49,812 nucleotides of DNA from positions 1 to 49,812 of the forward strand of contig JAFUVB010000057.1 in the NCBI GenBank assembly GCA_017471245.1. Reading direction: 5' to 3'. The DNA is from Prevotella sp. (lineage in GTDB: Bacteria > Bacteroidota > Bacteroidia > Bacteroidales > Bacteroidaceae). Every line of letters begins with the position of its first letter. The stretch's first letter is position 1. This document shows positions 1 to 7,222 of this stretch, in pieces. The notes beneath the pieces are model-generated. The model did no database searches. It saw only the letters and a program-made list of their open reading frames with translations, and was not told the DNA's origin. The position numbers were made by a program, and so were the translations under genes.

Positions 1-1
1 A

Positions 2-100
2 ATCTCTGCTTTGGAAAAGACCTCGCTCAGAGAACTTGTTACCAAGCCGAGAGACTCTGTCAATCTCAATCAATCTGTCAAAGAACTCACTCTATTTTGA
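2..100 (+). CDS. C-terminal end of an unidentified protein (5' part outside window)
   Basis: An open frame runs from the window edge to a TGA at 98-100 and encodes about 32 residues ending in KELTLF. It has ordinary composition but no recognisable motif. It would converge on the toxin gene that ends at 366. I cannot name it, and with so few residues it may be chance. Confidence 0.3.
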   Translation: MSALEKTSLRELVTKPRDSVNLNQSVKELTLF

Positions 101-138
101 ATATTTATACCTAACGCGATTTTATCGCATCAGTAGTA

Positions 139-243
139 ATTGAACGTTTACCATTGAACATTGAACATTGACCATTGAGCATTGACCGTTGACCGTTTTC
201 CATTGAACATTGACTATTGAACATTGAACATTGGGAGTTGAAC
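139..243. repeat. ATTGACC-type heptamer array, 15 units
   Basis: Fifteen consecutive 7-nt units fill the stretch without a break. Most are ATTGAAC, ATTGACC or GTTGACC, with variants GTTTACC, GTTTTCC, ATTGAGC, ATTGACT and ATTGGGA. The same family appears inside two fecR genes (10102-10129 and 27883-27959). The array lies between the gene end at 100 and the toxin stop at 366. Confidence 0.9.
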
Positions 244-252
244 AATTAAAAG

Positions 253-333
253 CATAGGTTTTAGTAATCAAAAACTAAGGTTTTGGTGATCGAAAGTGTA
301 GGTTTTGCCGAATAAAAACTGTGGTCTTGCGCC
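253..333. repeat. 22-nt periodic T-tract/A-tract repeat, about 3.7 units
   Basis: Units start at 253, 275, 297 and 319, each with GGTTTT (or GGTCTT) near position 5 and an A-rich end at 18-22. The middle bases differ between units, so it is not a CRISPR. A related array with the same period lies at 34222-34309. The remaining bases of 101-365 hold a short GCGAT/ATCGC hairpin at 116-128 and nothing else I can name. Confidence 0.75.
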
Positions 334-365
334 ATTGGCGCAAGCTGTGCCTGTTTGAGTTTGGA

Positions 366-644
366 TTATTTATCTTCGTAGTGTCCATAGGAAGACAATA
401 CATCCACATGTATTTCCGCTTCGAAGATTCTATAAACCAGTCTGTGTTTCTTGGAAATCTGCCTTGACCAGCGGTTTGTAGGTATGCCCTTCAAAGGTTC
501 CGGATGTCCTGTTCCTGTTTTGGGATGCACGACAATTTCATTGAGAAGCCGCATGGCTTTCTGAAAACATGTTGGTTCGCTTCGTTTAAGTTTAGCCAGT
601 CCTTCTTTAGCCAAAGGTGAGAAGGTGATTTGATATGTTTTCAT
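366..644 (-). CDS. yoeB: YoeB/Txe-family toxin (ribosome-dependent mRNA interferase)
   Basis: This 92-residue protein has the full YoeB pattern: GHPEPLKG (Glu49), WSRQISKKHRLVY (Arg61, Arg68) and a C-terminal SSYGHYEDK (His88). These correspond to the family's catalytic Glu, Arg and His. YoeB toxins cleave mRNA in the ribosomal A site and are held inactive by a co-transcribed antitoxin. The start is set by context: the ATG at 644 overlaps the antitoxin stop as ATGA (641-644), the usual translational coupling in such pairs. An in-frame TTG lies upstream at 659 but would run further into the antitoxin gene. Family assignment is firm. Activity is inferred from intact catalytic residues. Confidence 0.9.
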   Translation of the reverse strand: MKTYQITFSPLAKEGLAKLKRSEPTCFQKAMRLLNEIVVHPKTGTGHPEPLKGIPTNRWSRQISKKHRLVYRIFEAEIHVDVLSSYGHYEDK

Positions 645-889
645 AATCTGCTGAGCCAAAGGTTCATGTCTTCGATGCTATTAAATGTGATGCCCTCACC
701 TCGTTCAATTTGCTTTTCTGCCTCTTCAATGTTGTTGAAGAACTCTTGCTCGGTCATCCGGGTTTCGTCTTCCTTGGGATGTGCCAGTTTGCTGACATAG
801 CGCACCAGCCTCCTCGCCAGGTTTTCATCCTGCGCAATGAGACTCAGATTCTGCATAAACGTTGCGTCGAAAACAGCTGATGAATTCAT
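641..889 (-). CDS. Antitoxin partner of the YoeB-type toxin
   Basis: An 82-residue acidic protein precedes the toxin and overlaps its start by 4 nt. The C-terminal half (TEQEFFNNIEEAEKQIERG, then GITFNSIEDMNLWLSRL) is charged and helical, as expected for a toxin-neutralising tail. The N-terminal half does not look like the Phd/YefM fold that usually accompanies YoeB, so the DNA-binding type is uncertain. The ATG at 889 fits a promoter ending about 25 nt upstream. Longer forms reaching to 1246 would run through the promoter and into the divergent GH3 gene. The antitoxin role rests on position and size rather than on a recognised family. Confidence 0.75.
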   Translation of the reverse strand: MNSSAVFDATFMQNLSLIAQDENLARRLVRYVSKLAHPKEDETRMTEQEFFNNIEEAEKQIERGEGITFNSIEDMNLWLSRL

Positions 890-913
890 ATTACATATTG
901 TTTTAGGACACTG

Positions 914-944
914 CAAAAATACGGTTTTTCTTTGAAACTGCCAA
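914..944 (-). promoter_or_regulatory. Bacteroidota-type promoter for the toxin-antitoxin pair
   Basis: On the minus strand TTGG (941-944) is followed after 19 nt by TATTTTTG (914-921), matching the -33 TTTG / -7 TAnnTTTG consensus. The antitoxin ATG is at 889. Confidence 0.6.
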
Positions 945-1003
945 GCATTTGCGAAGAAAAAGCCCGTTTTGGGCGGATTGACGTTAAAAAAAAGAAAATA
1001 TGA

Positions 1004-1032
1004 TTGTATCCGAAAGATAATCCGTAACTTTG
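1004..1032 (+). promoter_or_regulatory. Bacteroidota-type promoter for the GH3 gene
   Basis: TAACTTTG at 1025-1032 fits the -7 consensus TAnnTTTG, with a TTG at 1004-1006 18 nt upstream. The GH3 ATG is at 1056. The site supports a start at 1056 rather than the in-frame codon near 969. Confidence 0.55.
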
Positions 1033-1055
1033 CAGCCAAATTGATTTTTCCGAAA

Positions 1056-2600
1056 ATGAGTGTTACTGGAATTGTCAGGAATGTGTTCCTGAAACGGCAG
1101 AAGGAACTGGAACGGCACCAACATGAGGGCGAAGCCATGCAACAGGAGGTGCTGCAAGGGCTGATGGCGCATGCCAAGCAAACGGAATACGGGCGGAAAC
1201 ATTTGTTCTCGACCGTAAAGACGTATGCCGACTTTGCCCAGACCATTCCGCTGAACGGCTACGAGGAACTGAAAGGCTATATCGAGCGGATGCGCCATGG
1301 CGAGAGCGACGTGCTCTGGCCGGGACAAGTGAAATGGTATGCAAAGTCTTCAGGCACCACCAACGACAAGAGCAAGTTCATCCCCGTTACCCACGAGGGA
1401 CTGAAACACATCCACTATCAGGGAGGCTATGACTCGGTGGCGCTCTATCTGCGCAACAATCCCAAGAGCCGCCTCTTCGACGGGCGCGCGCTGATACTGG
1501 GCGGCAGCCATTCGCCCAACTATACGCTGAGAGACTCGTTGGTGGGCGACCTCAGTGCCATTCTCATTGAGAACATCAATCCGCTTGCCAACTTAGTGAG
1601 GGTGCCGAAGAAACAGACGGCGCTGCTGAGCGATTTCGAGATCAAGCGCGACCGCATTGCACAGGAGACGGTAAAGAAAAACGTGACAAACCTGAGCGGC
1701 GTTCCCTCGTGGATGCTGTCGGTGCTGACACGCGTGATGGAGATTTCGGGCAAGCAATACCTCACAGAGGTGTGGCCAAACATGGAAGTGTTCTTCCACG
1801 GCGGCGTGGCATTCACTCCCTATCGCAAACACTACGAAGAACTGATTCCCTCCGACCGTATGCACTATATGGAAACCTATAATGCGAGCGAGGGATTCTT
1901 CGGCCTGCAAGATGACCCGGCGGATCCGTCGATGCTGTTGATGCTCGACTACGGCGTGTTCTATGAGTTCATTCCCATGGAGTATATCGAGAACCCCATC
2001 GGAAAGGGCGCTGTTGCCGACCCGTCGCTGATGGCGAAGGCTGTTCCCGTGTGGGGAGTGGAAACCGGCAAGAACTACGCCATGGTGATTTCCACCTCGT
2101 GCGGCCTATGGCGCTATATGATCGGCGACACGGTGAAGTTCACAAGCACCAACCCATATAAGTTTATCATCTCCGGGCGCACCAAGCATTTCATCAATGC
2201 CTTTGGTGAGGAACTGATTGTTGACAATGCTGAGAAAGGCTTGCAGTATGCCTGTGAGCAGACGGGCGCAGAGGTGAGCGAATACACGGCGGCACCGGTG
2301 TTTATGGATAACCATGCGAAGTGCCGCCACCAATGGCTCATCGAATTTGCCGTGCCGCCAAAAGACCTGGCGGAATTTGCCGGCATCCTCGACCGAAAGC
2401 TGCGCGACATCAACAGCGACTACGATGCGAAACGCTATAAGGACATCACCCTGCAGCCCCTTGAGATTATCCCGGCTCGGCAGAACCTGTTCAACGACTG
2501 GCTGAAGGCGAAGGGCAAGCTGGGCGGTCAGCACAAGATTCCACGCCTGAGCAACAGCCGGGAGTATATCGAGGAACTGTTTTGCTTAGTTAAGAATTAA
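1056..2600 (+). CDS. GH3 auxin-responsive promoter family protein (acyl-adenylate/amide synthetase fold)
   Basis: This 514-residue protein belongs to the GH3 branch of the ANL adenylating superfamily. The phosphate-binding motif KSSGTTNDKSKF (SSGTT at 98-102) and the acceptor-pocket motif YNASEGFFG (275-283) are clear. Plant GH3 enzymes adenylate carboxylates and join them to amino acids. The substrate of the Bacteroidota branch is not known to me. The protein appears cytoplasmic, with no signal peptide. The ATG at 1056 follows a good -7 element. The last codons (LVKN, stop) are written by heptamer-like units AGTTAAG and AATTAAG, which run on into the next gene. It is likely co-transcribed with the lipoprotein downstream. 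Confidence 0.88.
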   Translation: MSVTGIVRNVFLKRQKELERHQHEGEAMQQEVLQGLMAHAKQTEYGRKHLFSTVKTYADFAQTIPLNGYEELKGYIERMRHGESDVLWPGQVKWYAKSSGTTNDKSKFIPVTHEGLKHIHYQGGYDSVALYLRNNPKSRLFDGRALILGGSHSPNYTLRDSLVGDLSAILIENINPLANLVRVPKKQTALLSDFEIKRDRIAQETVKKNVTNLSGVPSWMLSVLTRVMEISGKQYLTEVWPNMEVFFHGGVAFTPYRKHYEELIPSDRMHYMETYNASEGFFGLQDDPADPSMLLMLDYGVFYEFIPMEYIENPIGKGAVADPSLMAKAVPVWGVETGKNYAMVISTSCGLWRYMIGDTVKFTSTNPYKFIISGRTKHFINAFGEELIVDNAEKGLQYACEQTGAEVSEYTAAPVFMDNHAKCRHQWLIEFAVPPKDLAEFAGILDRKLRDINSDYDAKRYKDITLQPLEIIPARQNLFNDWLKAKGKLGGQHKIPRLSNSREYIEELFCLVKN

Positions 2601-2615
2601 GAATGGGGAATGAGG
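2588..2615 (+). repeat. Short heptamer run across the GH3 stop codon
   Basis: Four units (AGTTAAG, AATTAAG, AATGGGG, AATGAGG) cover the last GH3 codons and its stop. They also create the ATG at 2603, a possible upstream start for the next gene. Confidence 0.55.
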
Positions 2616-2635
2616 ATAAGCATATTGGACGCAAG

Positions 2636-4600
2636 ATGATGAAGGCGGGAAACGGCCTGCGTCAGTTTATGGTGGTGATGCTGTTGTGGAGCGTCGCCAC
2701 GGCACTGCTCTTCTCCTGCGCCAAGATGGGTTCACCCGACGGCGGATGGTATGACGAGGAACCGCCGCACATCGTGGGCAGCATCCCAGAGGACAAGAGC
2801 GTGAACGTGAAATCCAAGAAAATCAGCATTCTCTTTGACGAATATATCAAGGTGGACAACCCCACGGAGAAGGTGGTCATCTCGCCACCGCAGTTGGAGA
2901 TGCCCGAGATAAAAGGTGCAGGCAAGCGCATTTTGGTGAACCTGCTTGACTCGCTGAAAGAGAATACCACCTACACCATCGACTTCTCGGATGCCATCAG
3001 CGACAACAACGAGGGAAACCCATTAGGCAACTACACCTATTCGTTCTCTACCGGCAACCACATCGACACCATGGAAGTGTCGGGATATGTGGTGGAGGCA
3101 GAGAACCTGGAACCAGTGAAAGGCATCTTGGTGGGACTCTATGAGAACATGGCCGACTCGGCATTCCACCATGAGCCGATGCTGCGCGTGAGCCGTACCG
3201 ACGGCCGCGGGCGCTTCGTCATCAAAGGTGTTGCCAACAGCAGCTACCGCATCTATGCCCTGCAGGATGCCGACGGCAACTACGTGTTCAACCAGAAGAG
3301 CGAGATGATTGCCTTCAACCACGACACCATCGTGCCAAGCAGCAAGCCCGACATACGGCAGGATACCATCTGGCGCGACTCACTGCACATCAACACCATC
3401 AAGCGAGTGCCTTACACCCACTTCCTGCCCGATGACATCGTGCTGCGCGCATTCAAGGAGGTGCAGACCGACCGCTACCTGCTGAAAAGCGAAAGGGCGA
3501 AGGCAGAGCAGTTTACATTCTATTTCAGCTACGGCGACTCCATACTGCCCAATTTGCGCGGACTGAACTTCGACGAAAAGGATGCCTTCGTGGTGGAGCA
3601 CACTGAGAAGAAAGACACCATCACCTACTGGATTCGCGACTCGCTGCTCATCAACCAGGATACGCTGAAAGTGGAACTGGCATATCATGCCACCGACACC
3701 ACCGGCATGCTCATGCTGCAGACCGACACGCTCACACTGCTCTCAAAAGAGCCGTATGAGAAACGCATGAAACAGAAGGAAAAAGAATACAACGACTGGA
3801 AGAAACAACAGGCAAAAGCAGAGAAACGGGGCGAACCCGTGCAGACGGAGATGCCCAAGGTGTATCTGCAACCGCAGTATAAGGCTCCCTCTGAACTGGA
3901 TCCCGACAAGAACATCTCCATCATCTTGCCTGTGCCGATAGAGAAACCCGACACTTCCATGATACACCTATACTCCAAGCGCGACACCCTTTGGTATCAG
4001 GCACCATTCCTGTTCCGGGAAAAGGAGAATCAGCCACGCACCTACGAACTGTTAGGCGAGTGGCGACCGGAGGTGGAATACAGTTTAGAGATCGACTCTG
4101 CCGCCTTCAGAGATATCTACGGCAACGTGTCGAAAGCCTTCAAGCAGGGATTTAAGGTTAAATCAAACGATAGCTACAGTTCGCTGCTCATGAACGTGAC
4201 TGGATACAAAGGCAAGCGCATCGTGGCACAGTTGCTCAGCAGTTCCGACAAGGTGGCTAAAGAAACCACTACCGAATCGGGTGTCTTGGAATTCTTCTAT
4301 GTCACCCCCGGCACTTACTACCTGCGCATGTTTGAAGACAACAACGGAAACGGCAAATGGGACACTGGCGACTATGATGCCGACCAACAGCCTGAGAATG
4401 TTTACTATTATCCCGACAAGATTGAGTGTAAGGAGAAATGGGATGTGACGCTTACATGGAGCATTCGCCTGAACAGCGACGGGCAGTTGAAGCCTGCTGC
4501 CATCACCAAGCAGAAAGCCGACAAGCAAAAGACCATCAAACGGCGCAATCTGGAGCGTGCCAAGCAATTGGGTATAGAATACTTGCAAGAGCAATTGTAA
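2636..4600 (+). CDS. Ig-like domain (SbsA/Big_5 type) lipoprotein
   Basis: From the ATG at 2636 this is a 654-residue exported lipoprotein. A short basic N-terminus and a hydrophobic stretch end at LLFSC, with lipid-attached Cys28. Next comes a Big_5/SbsA-type Ig-like domain (PPHIVGSIPEDKSVNVK ... TYSFSTGN, about 40-140) and then a carboxypeptidase-regulatory-like beta domain (VSGYVVEAENLEPVKGILVGLYE). The C-terminal part has a similar fold with DNNGNGKWDTGDYD, which resembles a calcium-binding loop. An ATG at 2603 is also in frame, but it lies within the heptamer run and gives an over-long N-region, so 2636 is preferred. The role is unknown. Position between GH3 and DUF3108 suggests an envelope function. 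Confidence 0.85.
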   Translation: MMKAGNGLRQFMVVMLLWSVATALLFSCAKMGSPDGGWYDEEPPHIVGSIPEDKSVNVKSKKISILFDEYIKVDNPTEKVVISPPQLEMPEIKGAGKRILVNLLDSLKENTTYTIDFSDAISDNNEGNPLGNYTYSFSTGNHIDTMEVSGYVVEAENLEPVKGILVGLYENMADSAFHHEPMLRVSRTDGRGRFVIKGVANSSYRIYALQDADGNYVFNQKSEMIAFNHDTIVPSSKPDIRQDTIWRDSLHINTIKRVPYTHFLPDDIVLRAFKEVQTDRYLLKSERAKAEQFTFYFSYGDSILPNLRGLNFDEKDAFVVEHTEKKDTITYWIRDSLLINQDTLKVELAYHATDTTGMLMLQTDTLTLLSKEPYEKRMKQKEKEYNDWKKQQAKAEKRGEPVQTEMPKVYLQPQYKAPSELDPDKNISIILPVPIEKPDTSMIHLYSKRDTLWYQAPFLFREKENQPRTYELLGEWRPEVEYSLEIDSAAFRDIYGNVSKAFKQGFKVKSNDSYSSLLMNVTGYKGKRIVAQLLSSSDKVAKETTTESGVLEFFYVTPGTYYLRMFEDNNGNGKWDTGDYDADQQPENVYYYPDKIECKEKWDVTLTWSIRLNSDGQLKPAAITKQKADKQKTIKRRNLERAKQLGIEYLQEQL

Positions 4601-4663
4601 GTTAGGGGTGAGTGATTAGAGGTGAGAGGTGAGAAATTAGAGGTGAGAGGTGAGTGATTAAAC
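4601..4663 (+). repeat. GTGAGAG/ATTAGAG heptamer array starting right after a stop codon
   Basis: Nine 7-nt units (GTTAGGG, GTGAGTG, ATTAGAG, GTGAGAG, GTGAGAA, ATTAGAG, GTGAGAG, GTGAGTG, ATTAAAC) begin at the first base after the TAA at 4598-4600. The purine-rich strand is the coding strand. Confidence 0.9.
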
Positions 4664-4707
4664 GATTTACCTCTATTTTCATCTTTACTATATAAACCAA
4701 AAAGGAA

Positions 4708-5556
4708 ATGACAATGAAGACAAATAGAAGCAATATCATGATGAAAAGAATGCGCAATACCATCGTTGCGCTGTTCCTTTGTGTATTCAGCACGCACACT
4801 GCCTCAGCACAGTGTACATTCAAGAATACCGCCTTCAAGGGTGGGGAATTCCTGTCGTACAACCTTTATTATAATTGGAAATTCGTTTGGGTGAAAGCAG
4901 GAACGGCATCGATGTATACCGTTCAGAGCCACTACAAGGGAAAGGATGCGTTCCGCGCCAGTCTGACCACACGCGGAAACGACAAGGTTGACGAGATGTT
5001 TGTGCTGCGCGACACGCTGCTCTGCTATAGCACGCTCGACATGGCACCGCTCTATTTCCGCAAGGGAGCACGAGAGGGCAGTCGCTACACGGTGGATGAA
5101 GTGTGGTATAACTATAAAAACGGCGGTGTGGCACTCACCCAGCGCCGCATGTACAAGGACGGAACGAGCAAGACCATCAACAACTTCCGCGAGGACTGTG
5201 TCTACGATATGCTGAACATCTTCCTGCGCGCACGCAGCTTCAATCCCGAGGGATGGCAGAAGGGACACGTGGTGAACATTCCCATTGCCGACGGCAACAG
5301 CATCGACCCGGCACAGCTGCGCTATCGCGGCAAGAGCACCGTGAAGGCTGACAACAACAAGAAATACCGCTGTCTGGAACTGTCGTACATGGAGAAAGAA
5401 GATGGGAAATACAAGGAAATCGTACGCTTCTATGTCACCGATGATGACAATCACATCCCCATTCGTCTCGACATGTTCCTGCGTTTCGGTTCCGCCAAGG
5501 CTTTCCTCACCAATATGCGCGGCAACCGCAATCCCGTGAACTGCTTGGTAAAATAG
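4708..5556 (+). CDS. DUF3108 domain-containing exported protein
   Basis: A signal peptide (IVALFLCVFSTHTASAQ) precedes a single DUF3108 domain. That domain shows GGEFLSYNLYYNWKFVWVKAG near its start and FYVTDDDNHIPIRLDM near its end. DUF3108 proteins are periplasmic beta-rich proteins of unknown function in Bacteroidota and Proteobacteria. The ATG at 4708 follows an AAAGGA-like stretch, but in-frame ATGs at 4714 and 4738 would also leave a working signal peptide. It lies 107 nt after the Ig-like lipoprotein, the gap being mostly the heptamer array. The stop is followed directly by another heptamer array. Confidence 0.85.
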   Translation: MTMKTNRSNIMMKRMRNTIVALFLCVFSTHTASAQCTFKNTAFKGGEFLSYNLYYNWKFVWVKAGTASMYTVQSHYKGKDAFRASLTTRGNDKVDEMFVLRDTLLCYSTLDMAPLYFRKGAREGSRYTVDEVWYNYKNGGVALTQRRMYKDGTSKTINNFREDCVYDMLNIFLRARSFNPEGWQKGHVVNIPIADGNSIDPAQLRYRGKSTVKADNNKKYRCLELSYMEKEDGKYKEIVRFYVTDDDNHIPIRLDMFLRFGSAKAFLTNMRGNRNPVNCLVK

Positions 5557-5647
5557 GATTTAGAGGTGAGAGTTAAGAATTAAGAATTAAGAGTTAAGAA
5601 TTTAGAGTTAAGGATTTAGAGGTGAGGATTTAGAGGTGAGAGGTGAG
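5557..5647 (+). repeat. Heptamer array (GTTAAGA and GGTGAGA types), 13 units, abutting the DUF3108 stop
   Basis: Thirteen units (GATTTAG, AGGTGAG, AGTTAAG, AATTAAG, AATTAAG, AGTTAAG, AATTTAG and so on) begin at the base after the TAG at 5554-5556. The coding strand is purine-rich. The array is the left arm of a long inverted repeat with 5731-5814, and its RNA could fold into a terminator-like hairpin between the two convergent genes. Confidence 0.92.
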
Positions 5648-5720
5648 AGGATTAGAAGATTAGAGAATACATTCGAGTACAAGTAATCTAATACATTTGA
5701 GTACAAGAAATCTGTAACAA
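5641..5720. repeat. Core of the palindromic heptamer-armed element, intergenic copy
   Basis: After AGGTGAGAGG comes ATTAGAAGATTAGAGAATA, then ATTCGAGTACAAGT. This matches the core of the elements in the locus B fecR (reverse complement of 28047-28127), with one heptamer fewer in the left arm. A TTCGAGTACAAG/TTTGAGTACAAG pair repeats within the core. Confidence 0.6.
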
Positions 5721-5730
5721 AACATACGTC

Positions 5731-5814
5731 TTCATTCCTTAACTCCTTCACTCCTCAACTCTCACCTCTAAATTCTTAACTCTAAATTCTTAACTCTTAA
5801 TTCTTAACTCTTAA
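5731..5814 (-). repeat. Heptamer array, 12 units, abutting the esterase stop
   Basis: Read on the minus strand, units TTAAGAG, TTAAGAA, TTAAGAG, TTAAGAA, TTTAGAG and so on begin at the base after the esterase TAG (5815-5817). They run for 12 units, the last ones degenerate. As in the plus-strand arrays, the purine-rich strand is the gene's coding strand. Confidence 0.9.
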
Positions 5815-7128
5815 CTATTCCAAGTTTCTCTTAATCCATTCCATCTGCCCATATTCCGTGTCATCACTCGTCCAATGCTCATTGATGGGAGTGATGAGCG
5901 GCTCTTTCTCGCATGAGAGCGTATTCCATACGGCATAGCTGGTGGTGGGAGGACAGGTCACATCGTTGAAGCCCCATGTGAGATAGGTCTTCGCCTTCAC
6001 ATAGCGTGCGAAGTTCACCACATCGTAATACGCCATCACCTTCATTTTCTCGGGCGTGAGCATTTTGTTCATGCGGTTGAAATGCGGATAGCCACCCGTG
6101 CGCCCTTTCTCGGCATAGCCAGCCATGTCGCTCAATGCGGGGTGGTTTGCCACACAGAGCGTGACGCGCTTGTCGAGTCCTGCCGTGACAATCGCCAAGG
6201 CACCGCCCTGACTGCCACCTTGCACAGCCACGTTCTTGCCGTCCCATTCGGGCAGGGAGGTGAGCAGGTCGATGCTCCGCACACATGCCAGATAGACATG
6301 CTTCATATAGTAGTTGTCGCGGTCGTCGAGACCATTCTCCAAATAGCCGTTGTTGCTGTTGTTCAAGGCATTGCTGATTTCCTGGAACTGCTTGTCGGTC
6401 ATCGTGGGATTCAAGCCGTGAATCTCTATTTCCAAACGGATGAAGCCGTTTTCTGCATAGTATTTGTGGCGCAGCGGCTCCTTGATGGTCTTCACGCCGG
6501 CACCCGGAGGACACATCACCACGGGGCAACTGCCCTTCTTTGCCCCCTTCGGATAGAACAGATAGCCATAAATGCACTGTCCGCGGCTGTCAAGCTGCAA
6601 GCGTATCAAGTAGCAGTCAATCTTGTCGGTGCAATACTCCTTTGCCAATTCCTTGGAATAAGTGAGCGGGAACTTCGCCGCCTGCGCCATGTTCCGATCC
6701 CAGAACTCGCGGAAATCAGCCGGTTCTGCGGTGTAAGGCCTGATGTCGTCAACAGAGAAACCCACCTTGATATGATGACTATACTCCTTCCCGTCGATGT
6801 TTATTTTCAGGCGCAGGTCGCGGAATCCGGAAGTCTTGCGCGTACCTATATTAATATGCGCGCGCCCATTCTTCAGCTTCACGCTTCCCGTCTGGTCATC
6901 CTCCAGCATGTCGTTTCCGACGCCATACGTCACCACACCGTCGCGCGGAATGCCGTATTTATAGAACTGCACCTCAACAATGGCTTTCTCGCCCGTCTTG
7001 TAAGTCCAGTCGGCATGATCAGGGACGGTCACCCAGAGATAATCACTGCGATAGGGATAGTTCTCCGCCATCATCATTGAAAGTGAAAGGTGGAAGAACA
7101 AAACCAAAAAAAAGATTTTTTTCCTCAT
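5815..7128 (-). CDS. Secreted CE7-type acetyl (xylan) esterase
   Basis: This 437-residue protein has a signal peptide (FFLVLFFHLSLSMMMAE). An N-terminal beta domain of about 130 residues is followed by an AXE1/CE7 alpha/beta-hydrolase. The CE7 signature RGQ (SRGQCIYGYLFYP), the nucleophile elbow GGSQGG (Ser306), Asp389 in WGFNDVTCPP and His418 in INEHWTSDD are all visible. CE7 enzymes remove acetyl groups from xylan-derived sugars and related esters. The HE motif is changed, with the order Glu-His. The extra N-terminal domain is longer than in compact bacterial CE7 enzymes. It diverges from the hydrolase at 7223, sharing a 94-nt promoter region. Confidence 0.85.
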   Translation of the reverse strand: MRKKIFFLVLFFHLSLSMMMAENYPYRSDYLWVTVPDHADWTYKTGEKAIVEVQFYKYGIPRDGVVTYGVGNDMLEDDQTGSVKLKNGRAHINIGTRKTSGFRDLRLKINIDGKEYSHHIKVGFSVDDIRPYTAEPADFREFWDRNMAQAAKFPLTYSKELAKEYCTDKIDCYLIRLQLDSRGQCIYGYLFYPKGAKKGSCPVVMCPPGAGVKTIKEPLRHKYYAENGFIRLEIEIHGLNPTMTDKQFQEISNALNNSNNGYLENGLDDRDNYYMKHVYLACVRSIDLLTSLPEWDGKNVAVQGGSQGGALAIVTAGLDKRVTLCVANHPALSDMAGYAEKGRTGGYPHFNRMNKMLTPEKMKVMAYYDVVNFARYVKAKTYLTWGFNDVTCPPTTSYAVWNTLSCEKEPLITPINEHWTSDDTEYGQMEWIKRNLE

Positions 7129-7156
7129 TGTTTTTGTAGATTGATGAATTTGTGTG

Positions 7157-7164
7157 CAAAGATA
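7157..7164 (-). promoter_or_regulatory. -7 element for the CE7-type esterase
   Basis: TATCTTTG on the minus strand, about 29 nt before the esterase ATG. No good -33 TTTG is seen. Confidence 0.5.
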
Positions 7165-7177
7165 CAGATTTTTTTAT

Positions 7178-7185
7178 TACTTTTG
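7178..7185 (+). promoter_or_regulatory. -7 element for the divergent hydrolase
   Basis: TACTTTTG fits TAnnTTTG, 37 nt before the ATG at 7223. Its centre is only 21 nt from the opposing -7 element, so the two promoters probably compete or share control. Confidence 0.5.
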
Positions 7186-7222
7186 CACAGAAATAAAAAT
7201 AAACTGCTAAAATTATACCTAC

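Noticed and set aside
969-1055. Upstream start for the GH3 gene giving 29 extra residues
   Set aside because: The extension would cross the promoter -7 box at 1025-1032, and its basic, Lys-rich sequence is unlike GH3 N-termini.
890-1246. N-terminal extension of the antitoxin to 201 residues
   Set aside because: It runs through the promoter and into the GH3 gene on the other strand. The ATG at 889 gives a normal antitoxin length.
6082-7080. 332-codon open frame antisense to the CE7-type esterase
   Set aside because: The esterase has a complete triad and signal peptide. The antisense product is rich in His, Val and Ala, as expected for a shadow frame.
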